From assembly GCF_021162145.1 (NCBI RefSeq), contig NZ_JAGGZH010000147.1, positions 1 to 63,934 of the forward strand: a stretch of DNA of 63,934 nt, written 5' to 3'. Source of the DNA: Thermotoga sp. (lineage in GTDB: Bacteria > Thermotogota > Thermotogae > Thermotogales > Thermotogaceae). Shown here piece after piece: positions 1 through 6,911 of this stretch (within the stretch, counting starts at the first letter, position 1; every line of letters starts with the position of its first letter). The notes beneath the pieces were generated by a model. That model searched no databases. It worked only from the letters and a program-made list of their open reading frames with translations, and was not told the DNA's origin. Position numbers and translations under genes: made by a program.

Positions 1-2
1 AC

Positions 3-836
3 GGTTTCTTGGCTTACATCCTTCACCTCCGAGAAGTAGGCAGTCTTGTAAACATGATAGAGCTGTCTCCCCTGGGTTTTCCTCGAGACAGCGTGCTTAG
101 AATCCATAGCTTCCGATTCACAACCATATTTCAAATGCTTCAAAGAAAGGTTCGGTCTTTCTTTCTCGTCCCCAGGTATCTACTGGGGACAGGCTTCTCT
201 AGACTCATGTCCCAGGGAGCCGAGCAGGTTGGTTTTTCCAGCTTCGGCGATATGATCGAGAAATCGCTGGAGATATTGGAACAGCAAGAAACAATACTCG
301 TCTTCATCTATTGGCCCTCTCTGGATTCAATCGCGCACAAGATGGGAATTGGAAAAGCCTATTTCAGAGAACTCAGGTGGCTGTATAAGATTTTGAAATC
401 AGAACTCATCGAGAGACTGAGATCGGACACTCTCTTTTTCATGGTGAGCGATCATGGGCAGATTTCAACACCTTCAGAGAAGGAAGTGGTGTGGAACAGC
501 TCGTCAGAGGTAATGAGATTCCTTGACAGGCCTCCTGCTGGTGAACAGAGGATGATGTATCTTTACACAAAAAGAAAAAAAGCTTTGGTAGAATATCTCG
601 TAGGGAAGTACGCGGATTTTGCAATCTTCATTGACTCCAGAAAGGCTACGCGCCTTTTTGGGACGGGAAGAAATCATCCTGAATTCATACACAGAATTGG
701 TGACGTAATTTTGATAGCGAAAGAGAACTTCTCCTTCAACTACAGGTACACGGGAAAAGAAGAAAGTCTTGCTGGAAGGCACGGGAGTCTTACTCATCAA
801 GAGCTAGTGGTTCCCTTGGTGGTTTACCGGAGGTGA
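3..836 (+). CDS. Type I phosphodiesterase / nucleotide pyrophosphatase family protein (5' partial)
   Basis: Member of the alkaline-phosphatase superfamily, type I phosphodiesterase/nucleotide pyrophosphatase branch; the substrate cannot be told. The frame is open to the left edge, so the true start lies outside the window; the TTG at 9 is only the first start-like codon. Counting from that codon, metal-ligand motifs are visible: DSIAHKMG near residue 106 (Asp-x3-His), SDHGQ near 147 (Asp-His), and a C-terminal GRHGS...E..VPL block near 257. The N-terminal part holding the catalytic Thr/Ser and first Asp is not in view. The stop sits inside the GGAGGTGA ribosome-site-like sequence leading to the next gene, which suggests an operon. 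Confidence 0.75.
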   Translation, partial: GFLAYILHLREVGSLVNMIELSPLGFPRDSVLRIHSFRFTTIFQMLQRKVRSFFLVPRYLLGTGFSRLMSQGAEQVGFSSFGDMIEKSLEILEQQETILVFIYWPSLDSIAHKMGIGKAYFRELRWLYKILKSELIERLRSDTLFFMVSDHGQISTPSEKEVVWNSSSEVMRFLDRPPAGEQRMMYLYTKRKKALVEYLVGKYADFAIFIDSRKATRLFGTGRNHPEFIHRIGDVILIAKENFSFNYRYTGKEESLAGRHGSLTHQELVVPLVVYRR

Positions 837-849
837 TAGATTCCGTTAT

Positions 850-1293
850 CTGAAGAGCCCCACTTGGGGGAACGTCGATCACCAAAGAGTAAGGCATCTC
901 ATAAAAAAGTTCACACAAGGATACAAATACGAGGTCTTCGTGGGAACGGACAGCGACATCAAAGACGGGGAGGTTGTGTACGCTACAGTGATCGTGGTGT
1001 ACCGGCTTGGGAATGGCGCCACTTATTTTTACACTGTCTACAAAGATGGAAAAAATAGAGATCTATACACAAGGATATTCAAAGAAGCGGAAATGAGTCT
1101 GGAGATGGCTAGGTTCGTGGAAAAGGTTCTAGAGCTGGGAAAACCCGTGGTCCATCTGGATATTGGGTACGATGGTCTCACAAGGGACTTGGTCTCCTCT
1201 GTAATAGGTTACGTGAAGGGAATGGGATACCCTTACCAGGTAAAACCAGATTCTTTTGCCGCAACGAAAATCGCCCATAAACACACCAAATGA
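850..1293 (+). CDS. YkuK-like predicted RNase H-fold protein (DUF458); start codon uncertain
   Basis: Conserved protein of the YkuK/DUF458 family, a predicted RNase H-like nuclease fold whose function is not established. The diagnostic strand VFVGTDSD is encoded near 934-957, and family-like residues (KSPTWGNVD) are encoded in the same frame upstream of the first ordinary start codon, GTG 940. Between the excellent GGAGGTGAT ribosome site (829-837) and GTG 940 there is no ATG, GTG, TTG or ATN in frame. CTG 850 is the only near-start codon, so it is given as a tentative start. Starting at 940 would remove the conserved N-terminus and most of the first strand. The start may be non-canonical or lost by mutation. 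Confidence 0.6.
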   Translation: MKSPTWGNVDHQRVRHLIKKFTQGYKYEVFVGTDSDIKDGEVVYATVIVVYRLGNGATYFYTVYKDGKNRDLYTRIFKEAEMSLEMARFVEKVLELGKPVVHLDIGYDGLTRDLVSSVIGYVKGMGYPYQVKPDSFAATKIAHKHTK

Positions 1294-1308
1294 GGAGGTT
1301 GTGTACGA

Positions 1309-2349
1309 ATGAAAATTCTTCTGAGTGCTCCTGAAACTAAAAGTGAAATTTCGGACATCTTGGAAGGACTTGGTGAAGAGTACGAAATCCTTCTTCCCCA
1401 AGAGCAGTCACAAGATTTTGATATCCTGTATGTGAAATGGAAAGAACTTCCGTCTGAGAAAAGAGAAAATGAAGTTCTTTCCACTATAGATGAGAATGCG
1501 ATAAAGCTCTTCTTCGAAACAATAAAAGACTACCGCGAAAGAGTGGTGGTTACAGATCCCGATGGCTTGAGGCTTGCCCTTTCTGAAATAGAACGAACGG
1601 GTGATGTCTCACTCCAAACCAGAAGATTCCTCCTTCTCAAAGCTCTGGCGCACTTTTTAAGTTTCCAGTCGAGGATTCTAAAAGATCTGTCCGACCTGTT
1701 CTTCATAAAAGAATGGGAATCGTTCGTTCTGGAAAGGATACAGGAGGAAAATTCTGGAGTGGTGGTGAAGCGGCTCCCTTCAAAGATATCCGTAGAAAAA
1801 GCGTTGGATGTCAGCCTTGTAGTTCATTTCCTTCGATATCTTCCCCATGGAGCGTGTATCCTAGTGAAAGATCGGATCGTTGTGTACGCTTCCTCAAAAG
1901 GGGATCTTCCCAATATGAGTGGTGGAGTTTTGGGATACAAAGGAATCTTTTCTGGGGAGAGGAAATACGACTTCGTCGTGGCCGAGGATTTCGAAGGAAA
2001 TGTAGAGGGTGTCAAATTGAGTGAGTTTGACACACACGAAGAAGGAATGGTTCTCTTTGGAACTGCTGGCGTTCTTAGAGAGCCCGTTCCAACGAACAGT
2101 TTCACGGAGGCTCTTTCCATGCATCCTGCTTTCGACTGTTGTGCTGTAACAAAAAATGACCACCTAGTGGCCCATCTGGTTGAACTGGACAAAAAAGTCA
2201 TTTTCGAAAAGCTGGAACGCTTCGATCTTGTTGGAACGTCTGTAGCCTTCAATTTCCTTGTGGAGGAATCTTCAAGGAATTACCTTAAAAAGAAAGGAGT
2301 ATTGAGAATATCCTGGATAGACTCAAGAAGAATTTGGAGAAGATGTTGA
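1309..2349 (+). CDS. Conserved protein with degenerate PurH (AICAR transformylase/IMP cyclohydrolase)-like features
   Basis: 346-residue protein, ATG start after GAGGAGG (near 1289). I do not know its function. Residues 80-120 (VTDPDGLRLALSEIE, then GDVSLQTRRFLLLKALAHF) resemble the PurH linker that reads roughly DP..Y..VL.E....GVSLETRR.LA.KAFAHT. Residues about 169-200 (VVHFLRYLPHGACILVKD) resemble the PurH segment around VK.AKSNA.V.AKDG. The first 75 residues are where an IMP-cyclohydrolase (MGS-like) domain would sit. At 346 residues it is much shorter than a full PurH (about 450-510), and the catalytic transformylase Lys-His signature is not obvious. Probably a diverged, possibly non-catalytic paralogue. 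Its stop overlaps the comF-like start. Confidence 0.6.
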   Translation: MKILLSAPETKSEISDILEGLGEEYEILLPQEQSQDFDILYVKWKELPSEKRENEVLSTIDENAIKLFFETIKDYRERVVVTDPDGLRLALSEIERTGDVSLQTRRFLLLKALAHFLSFQSRILKDLSDLFFIKEWESFVLERIQEENSGVVVKRLPSKISVEKALDVSLVVHFLRYLPHGACILVKDRIVVYASSKGDLPNMSGGVLGYKGIFSGERKYDFVVAEDFEGNVEGVKLSEFDTHEEGMVLFGTAGVLREPVPTNSFTEALSMHPAFDCCAVTKNDHLVAHLVELDKKVIFEKLERFDLVGTSVAFNFLVEESSRNYLKKKGVLRISWIDSRRIWRRC

Positions 2350-2948
2350 ACTGTCTTTATATGAACACGTGCCTTCTCTGTGAAAGGGAGATTTCCCCAC
2401 TTTCCTCTCTTTGTGAAAGGTGCAAGGCAGAGATCGTGGAAAAAGGGCCATCCTTCTATCACGAGTCCCACAGAAGCTACGAGATTTTCGTTTATTCCAT
2501 CTACACCGGCAGATTAGAAGAGGTGATAAAGCTCTACAAGTATCATCATGAAATTTCACTTTCAAGTTTTCTTGTAGAAGTTCTCATCAGGTTGTACGGC
2601 TATTTTCAAAGAAAAGCGGATGCCATCACCTGGGTACCGTCTTCCTTCAGCTCACTCGAAGAAAGAGGTTTCGATCATATGGAGTTGATAGCAAAGAGAT
2701 TCGCCAGAAGCCTTGCCATCCCTTCTGTAAAGATCCTTGAAAACATCTCAGAAGGAAGGCAGGTGGAGAGAGAAAGAGAAGAGAGAAAAAAGCTGGGGAG
2801 GTTCATATGCCGAAAACACCCTCCACACAGGGTTATACTGCTGGACGATGTGATAACAACCGGAACGAGCGTGAAAGACTGCGCGCGAACACTTCTTAAA
2901 AACGGTGCGGAGAGGGTCTTCGTGTACGTTCTGGCGAAGGCTAAGTGA
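2343..2948 (+). CDS. comF: ComF-family phosphoribosyltransferase-like protein
   Basis: About 201 residues. The N-terminus has a four-cysteine zinc ribbon (CLLC...CERC), followed by a ComF-type core (YTGRLEEVIKLYKYHHE) and a PRPP-loop motif VILLDDVITTGTSV near residue 162. ComF proteins belong to the type I PRTase fold and in some bacteria act in DNA uptake; catalysis is unproven. ATG 2343 is chosen because GGAGA lies just upstream at 2336; TTG 2334 would bury the ribosome site. It overlaps the PurH-like gene by 7 bp. Its 3' end overlaps the convergent glycerate kinase gene by 8 bp. Confidence 0.8.
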   Translation: MLNCLYMNTCLLCEREISPLSSLCERCKAEIVEKGPSFYHESHRSYEIFVYSIYTGRLEEVIKLYKYHHEISLSSFLVEVLIRLYGYFQRKADAITWVPSSFSSLEERGFDHMELIAKRFARSLAIPSVKILENISEGRQVEREREERKKLGRFICRKHPPHRVILLDDVITTGTSVKDCARTLLKNGAERVFVYVLAKAK

Positions 2949-4191
2949 TCAAACCGATGATCAGATCGTTGACGTTTGTTCCAGTTGGTCCCGTCTTGAG
3001 AAGGGCCCCTGCCTTTTTCAGCGCGTTATAGGAGTCGTTGCTTTCGAGGTATTCAAGGGGATCTTCTCCCATTTCTTTTAAAATGGCAGCGGTTTTTCCA
3101 TCGACAACTCCTCCTGCTGCATCAGTGGGCCCATCTGTTCCATCTGTTCCAACAGAACATAGAACCACTCCCTCCAGTCCTTCGAGAGCAATTGCTGCCG
3201 AAAGTGCGAGCTCCTGGTTTCTCCCTCCCATCCCATTCCCCTTCACGTGCACCACTGTTTCTCCACCGAAGATCACTGCAGCGGGTTTCCTCAACGGTCT
3301 GTTCTTCTCTTTGATCTCCCTCATGATGCTGGCGATGAACCTTCCAGCTTCTTTTGCTTCACAATCCAGCGTGGTTGTTAGTATCTCAGTGTTAAAACCT
3401 TTCTCGACAGCTATCCTCTTTGCTGCCTCACACACCTTCTGAACGTTTCCCAGAACGTGGACTTCCACGTTTGAAAGATACTCTGGAGTTTCTTTCAAAA
3501 GGGCTTTCTTCACCCTGTCACTCACGCTGATTTTGTATCTTTCCAGGATTCTGATGGCTTCCTCCGAAGTCGATCTATCTGGCCAGGTTGGACCGGAAGC
3601 CACAACGTCGATCCTATCACCCAAAACATCGGAGAGAACAAGTGTGATCACCTTCGCGGGGTATATTTTCTCGGCAAATCTTCCCCCTTTCACTTGTGAA
3701 AGGTGCTTTCTCACGGTGTTTATCTCCTCTACCTTTGCGCCGCTCTTCAACAGCGAATCGGTTATCTCTTGCAGTTCCTCAAGGGAGACACCCTCCATGG
3801 GCAGTTCAAACAACGCAGAACCTCCACCAGACAGGAGAAAGAGAACGGTGTCTTTCTCCCTCAATTTTTCAACCATCTCCATAACTCTTCGGGTGGCTCT
3901 TACGGTGTTCCCATCTGGGATTGGATGTCCTGCCTCGTATATTTCAAAGCCGTCGATGGGGCCTTCACTGTGTCCATACTTTGTAATCACAATTCCTCTC
4001 TTTATCTTTCCATTCAGAACCTCATGGGCGGCTTTTGCCATTCGCCATGCCGCCTTTCCAACTGCCACGAGAAAGACGTCTTTCAGGTTCAATCTTTCAA
4101 GTGTATCTTTCACTGCCCTATCCGGTAACACAGATTCTATAGATTTTTCTACTATCTCGATCGCTGTTTTCAGTAATTCAGCACCAGACAA
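2941..4191 (-). CDS. Glycerate kinase (MOFRL / GK-II family)
   Basis: Phosphorylates D-glycerate with ATP (class II glycerate kinase, cytosolic), linking serine/glyoxylate metabolism to glycolysis. 416 residues, the usual length. It matches the T. maritima enzyme TM1585 closely as remembered. Family motifs: VGKAAWRMAKAA near residue 43, FLLSGGGSALFELP near 119, GGETVVHVKGNGMGGRNQELALSAA in the C-terminal half (catalytic MOFRL region), and GTDGTDGPTDAAGG near 349. It starts at TTG 4191 and overlaps the upstream nitroreductase gene by 22 bp, so the two are co-transcribed. The serine-linked aminotransferase and dehydrogenase genes near 59-61 kb could feed the same pathway; that link is inference. 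Confidence 0.93.
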   Translation of the reverse strand: MSGAELLKTAIEIVEKSIESVLPDRAVKDTLERLNLKDVFLVAVGKAAWRMAKAAHEVLNGKIKRGIVITKYGHSEGPIDGFEIYEAGHPIPDGNTVRATRRVMEMVEKLREKDTVLFLLSGGGSALFELPMEGVSLEELQEITDSLLKSGAKVEEINTVRKHLSQVKGGRFAEKIYPAKVITLVLSDVLGDRIDVVASGPTWPDRSTSEEAIRILERYKISVSDRVKKALLKETPEYLSNVEVHVLGNVQKVCEAAKRIAVEKGFNTEILTTTLDCEAKEAGRFIASIMREIKEKNRPLRKPAAVIFGGETVVHVKGNGMGGRNQELALSAAIALEGLEGVVLCSVGTDGTDGPTDAAGGVVDGKTAAILKEMGEDPLEYLESNDSYNALKKAGALLKTGPTGTNVNDLIIGLIT

Positions 4192-4790
4192 TATGCATCT
4201 TCTCCCTTCCTTACAATTTCTGGTTCTCTTTTAAATATCTCTCGTGCAACAAGATACGCATGCGACAAGGCTATCCCAAGATCCACAGGGCTTCTGGAAG
4301 AAATACAGAGTTCTCCACCCGTGAACCTTATCTTCCATGGTTGCCTGTTCATGGCAGATGGCGCCAGGACAGACATCTCCACTACTCTCACAATCTCCGG
4401 TGGGAGCTCTTCTATGTCGTTTTCTAGAAACGAGTCAATGGGTTTCCTGACTCTCACGAAATTCCTTCTCTTAGGGTACCCGAAGGCTATTATGTAGGGA
4501 ATGTTGGGTTGTGGCGAGAGGGCCATCCAGCAGGTTCCAAAGTTTTTTATAGTGAGGAAGAGAACGATTTGTTCTCCCTGAAAACCGTAGTCTACCAATT
4601 CTTCAAAGTTTTTTTCAGTTACTGCATAAATGTAACTCGGAAAAGTGGAAAGATTTACTTTCCAGTCGTACTTTCTTGTGATAGACTTCAAAGAGAGGTT
4701 TTCTATCTCTTTTTTTATACTCTCTGGCAGCTTGCTCTCCAGAAAATCCCGCACCGAGTGCCTTCTCTCGATCGCCTCAAAGATATCCAC
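4170..4790 (-). CDS. Nitroreductase-family protein (TM1586-like)
   Basis: About 206 residues of the FMN-dependent nitroreductase fold. The N-terminus MDIFEAIERRHSVRDFLESK is typical of the family. ALSPQPNIPYIIAFGYP and VLAPSAMNRQPWKI look like a duplicated or rearranged pair of halves, as in the T. maritima homologue TM1586. GTG 4790 is chosen because GGAGG lies 8 nt upstream; ATG 4796 and TTG 4805 would sit on the ribosome site. The substrate is unknown. Only about 30 bp separate it from the divergent gene at 4821, so the two promoters must lie within or overlap the opposite coding regions, or be very compact. Confidence 0.82.
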   Translation of the reverse strand: MDIFEAIERRHSVRDFLESKLPESIKKEIENLSLKSITRKYDWKVNLSTFPSYIYAVTEKNFEELVDYGFQGEQIVLFLTIKNFGTCWMALSPQPNIPYIIAFGYPKRRNFVRVRKPIDSFLENDIEELPPEIVRVVEMSVLAPSAMNRQPWKIRFTGGELCISSRSPVDLGIALSHAYLVAREIFKREPEIVRKGEDAYCLVLNY

Positions 4791-4820
4791 ACACATCACC
4801 TCCAAAAGGGGGAATAACGA

Positions 4821-5204
4821 ATGGAAAGACTTGCTTTTCTGATGATGTTTCTTTTCCTTTCTTCTGTCTTTGGTTCTTTTCTACTCCTCGAAAAAGTCGA
4901 CGTAGATTTCCCAGAAGAGCTCTACAAAACGGTTGGTACAAGATCTTTCCTCGTGAAATATTTTACTCTCTTTGAAAGTGAGGAACAAAAGGGACTGATC
5001 CTCTCTGGATGGATCTTCTCTCCAACTGCTCAGGCCACGCCGACCATAGAAATAAGAGTAGAAGATGAAAAGGAATGCCACGTTTTCGAAATAGAAACAA
5101 AAAGAGAAGGATTCTACTTTGTGATTCCACCCCACTTTCTGATAGCTCCAGAGGGTGCGAAGATATTCCTTGGAAAATACGAAATAGAGAGTGATTCTAA
5201 TTGA
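4821..5204 (+). CDS. Small exported protein of unknown function
   Basis: 127 residues. The N-terminus MERLAFLMMFLFLSSVFGSF is a classic Sec signal or membrane anchor: a short charged stretch, about 14 hydrophobic residues, then small residues. No lipobox cysteine is seen. The rest is acidic with beta-rich character and no motif I recognise. The ribosome site is AAAGGGGG with ATG 4821. It lies directly upstream of a broken GGDEF gene (5221). A periplasmic protein followed by a diguanylate cyclase would suggest a former signalling pair; that is inference. Confidence 0.7.
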   Translation: MERLAFLMMFLFLSSVFGSFLLLEKVDVDFPEELYKTVGTRSFLVKYFTLFESEEQKGLILSGWIFSPTAQATPTIEIRVEDEKECHVFEIETKREGFYFVIPPHFLIAPEGAKIFLGKYEIESDSN

Positions 5205-5220
5205 TCGAGGAGTTAACGTA

Positions 5221-5712
5221 TTGAAGGTTTTCAGAAGTCTCAAAAAGGTAGCAATTAGAGACTATCTGACAGAGCTCTACACGAGGTACTACCTCTTCGA
5301 GGAGTAGCTGGAGATGGAAAGGCAAAAGCGAAAGAGAGGAAAGGAAGTAGCGTTTCTCGTGATAAACCTGGACAACTTCAAGATGATAAACGACCGCTAT
5401 TTCCACAGAGTGGGGGGACAAACTTTTAAAATACGTTGCCCAAGAGATAACCAAAAACATCAGAAAAACGGACTGTGCTGTGAGGCTTGGAGGTGATGAA
5501 ATACTGGTTGTCTTTCCAGAAACGGATGAGAAAACAGAAGAAGGCATCGCAAAGAGATCGGAAAAGAAACTCCTGTTCAGTCCACTTGGCCTTCCTTTGA
5601 AATATTCTTACGGTATAGACACACGGAAACCAGGTAAGGATATAGAAAACGTCGTGCGAAAAGCTGATCCTCAGATGTATTCCCTGAAAAGCTTGAGAAA
5701 GGCAAAAACAGA
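5221..5712 (+). pseudogene. Broken diguanylate cyclase (GGDEF domain) remnant
   Basis: A GGDEF domain that would make cyclic di-GMP is recognisable but interrupted twice. From TTG 5221 (ribosome site GAGGAG near 5207) the frame reads DYLTELYTRYYLFEE, then TAG at 5305-5307, then INLDNFKMINDRYFHRVG. Next comes a +1 shift in the run of six G around 5412-5417. The continuing frame gives KLLKYVAQEITKNIRKTD, RLGGDEILVVFPETDE and ADPQMYSLK. The signature reads GGDEI instead of GGDEF, and the half after it is shortened. An in-frame stop plus a frameshift argue for inactivation unless the G-run is a sequencing error. The domain ends near 5712; what follows does not look coding. Confidence 0.8.
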
Positions 5713-5814
5713 TTCTGTCTGGGGAAACAGATATGGGGCTGTTGCAAAAATTAAAAAGAGTGAGGGATGCCGACACGAGAGAACACAAAAAAGAGGTGAT
5801 ATGAAGATGGCAAA

Positions 5815-6215
5815 AAATATACCACCCACATGTTACAGACAAGAAACCTCACAAGAGCAAACACCATAGCCATATCTTCCCTGCACGCTGCAACATACCT
5901 TTCCTTTGAGATTCCCAAACAATCCTTCTATCTCATTTCTTTCCTCGTATTCCTCCCATCGCACATCCTTCCTGCCTCAACGTACTCAACTAACTTGTAC
6001 TTTCCCTTTGTCATAACCACCTCACATCTTATGTGGTCTTTCACCTTTCTCACCTGTGCTTCTCTCATTCAGTACGGTGTGGCCTTCTTTACCTTATCCC
6101 TGTACCATCCACTATGATTGTCTGGACGGTTTCTCCCAGAAGCATGGAGATTATTCTAGCTCCAGGTTTTCCCCTGCCTGAGAACTTGGAAAGATGTGGT
6201 ATGATTTTGAGGAAG
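5815..6215 (-). pseudogene. Decayed DDE-type transposase remnant
   Basis: Reading the minus strand leftward from about 6215, short stretches in shifting frames look like the C-terminal half of a DDE transposase: GARIISMLLGETVQTIIVDG, then HSGWYRDKVKKATPY, REAQVRKVKDHIRCEVVMTK, GKYKLVEYVEAGR, EEYEERNEIEGLFGNLK and CREDMAMVFALVRFLVCNMW. Several frameshifts and stops separate the pieces, so no protein can be made. I cannot name the IS family, and I see no intact terminal inverted repeats or target duplication. It follows the broken GGDEF gene and marks a likely rearrangement site. The rest of 5713-6385 holds no gene I can support, apart from this and the tRNA promoter region. Confidence 0.6.
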
Positions 6216-6385
6216 TAAAAGTAGATGAGTTTGATGATTGTTTTAAGGTTTATTCTCCTCATGGCAAAGAGATTATCATCTCTCTTGCTTTATTTTCTAT
6301 ACCTTCACGTTATTTTTGAAACAGCCCTGGGGGAGGGGATATCTTGCATGTTCTCTTCGGTATATGATAAAATTGAAGTGAATGA

Positions 6386-6461
6386 GCGGGTGTAGCTCAG
6401 TTGGTAGAGCACCAGCTTCCCAAGCTGGGGGTCGCGGGTTCGAGTCCCGTCGCCCGCTCCA
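6386..6461 (+). tRNA. tRNA-Gly (anticodon CCC)
   Basis: 76-nt cloverleaf with CCA encoded. The acceptor stem GCGGGTG (6386-6392) pairs with CGCCCGC (6451-6457). The anticodon stem CCAGC/GCTGG holds loop TTCCCAA with anticodon CCC at 6419-6421. The T-loop is TTCGAGT. It precedes rpsO and is followed by a strong hairpin (6466-6481). Confidence 0.97.
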
Positions 6462-6463
6462 CT

Positions 6464-6492
6464 TCCCGGCGAACGCCGGGGTATATTTTTGT
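6464..6492 (+). terminator. Rho-independent terminator after tRNA-Gly
   Basis: The perfect hairpin CCCGGCG-AA-CGCCGGG is followed by GTATATTTTTG, a U-rich tail. It ends the tRNA-Gly transcript. The tail runs directly into the extended -10 of the rpsO promoter. Confidence 0.75.
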
Positions 6493-6500
6493 GGTATAAT
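6492..6500 (+). promoter_or_regulatory. Extended -10 promoter for rpsO-pnp
   Basis: TGGTATAAT is a perfect -10 with the TGn extension, preceded by TTTTTG. No clear -35 is seen. The expected start is near 6507, giving a leader of about 58 nt before the GTG of rpsO. Confidence 0.6.
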
Positions 6501-6509
6501 CATCTTCGA

Positions 6510-6535
6510 CCCCAACCTGGGGAGTCCTGGGTTGG
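6510..6535 (+). promoter_or_regulatory. Structured rpsO leader, possible S15 autoregulatory site
   Basis: Two mutually exclusive stems can form here. CCCC (6510-6513) can pair with GGGG (6519-6522), or CCAACC (6512-6517) can pair with GGTTGG (6530-6535). S15 is known to bind structured leaders of its own mRNA in several bacteria, with unrelated structures in different lineages. That this leader does so is inference. Confidence 0.4.
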
Positions 6536-6564
6536 CGGAGACTGAAAAATGGAGGTGTGGTGAA

Positions 6565-6834
6565 GTGTCTCTCGACCCAGAGAAGAAGAGTGAGATCATC
6601 AAAGAGTTCCAGATCCACGAGAACGACACCGGATCCGTTGAGGTACAGATCGCTCTCCTCACAGCGAGGATTAAGCACCTGACAGAACACTTGAAGAAAC
6701 ACCCCAAAGATTTTCATTCCAGAAGAGGACTCATGAAGATGATAGGAAGAAGAAGAAAGCTTCTGAAGTATCTGCGCCGAACAAAACCAGAGGTTTACCG
6801 AGAGCTCATCATCAAGTTAGGAATCAGGAAATAA
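6565..6834 (+). CDS. rpsO: 30S ribosomal protein S15
   Basis: 89 residues, the usual length. Primary 16S rRNA-binding protein of the 30S platform. Family-typical sequence: [19 protein letters not shown], then the H-L[21 protein letters not shown] core. The start is GTG 6565, giving MSLDPEKK, with ribosome site GGAGGTG at 6551-6557. The longer open frame to 6382 runs through the tRNA and is not coding. It is followed by a hairpin and then pnp, the same order as in many bacteria. Confidence 0.97.
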   Translation: MSLDPEKKSEIIKEFQIHENDTGSVEVQIALLTARIKHLTEHLKKHPKDFHSRRGLMKMIGRRRKLLKYLRRTKPEVYRELIIKLGIRK

Positions 6835-6847
6835 AATCTTAGGAGGG

Positions 6848-6880
6848 GGAAGCGGGCGTGTTGCCCGCTTCCTGATTTAA
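6848..6880 (+). terminator. Hairpin between rpsO and pnp (terminator or attenuator)
   Basis: The stem GGAAGCGGGC / GCCCGCTTCC with loop GTGTT is followed by TGATTTAAATT, a weak U-tract. It lies in the rpsO-pnp gap, where partial termination or RNA processing is known in other bacteria. The weak tail suggests read-through. Confidence 0.6.
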
Positions 6881-6911
6881 ATTAGAATTAGTAGGACGAG
6901 GTGATGGAAAC

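Noticed and set aside
5713-5869. Continuation of the GGDEF frame to 5869
   Set aside because: The domain ends near 5712 and the remainder has no conserved pattern.
6182-6319. Plus-strand 41-46 codon open stretch (WYDFEEVKVDEFDDCF...)
   Set aside because: No ribosome site and no family I recognise; it lies in the decayed region and may be another transposon fragment.
6382-6564. Longer rpsO reading frame starting at 6382
   Set aside because: It reads through the tRNA-Gly gene and its terminator; S15 length and the GGAGGTG site fix the start at GTG 6565.
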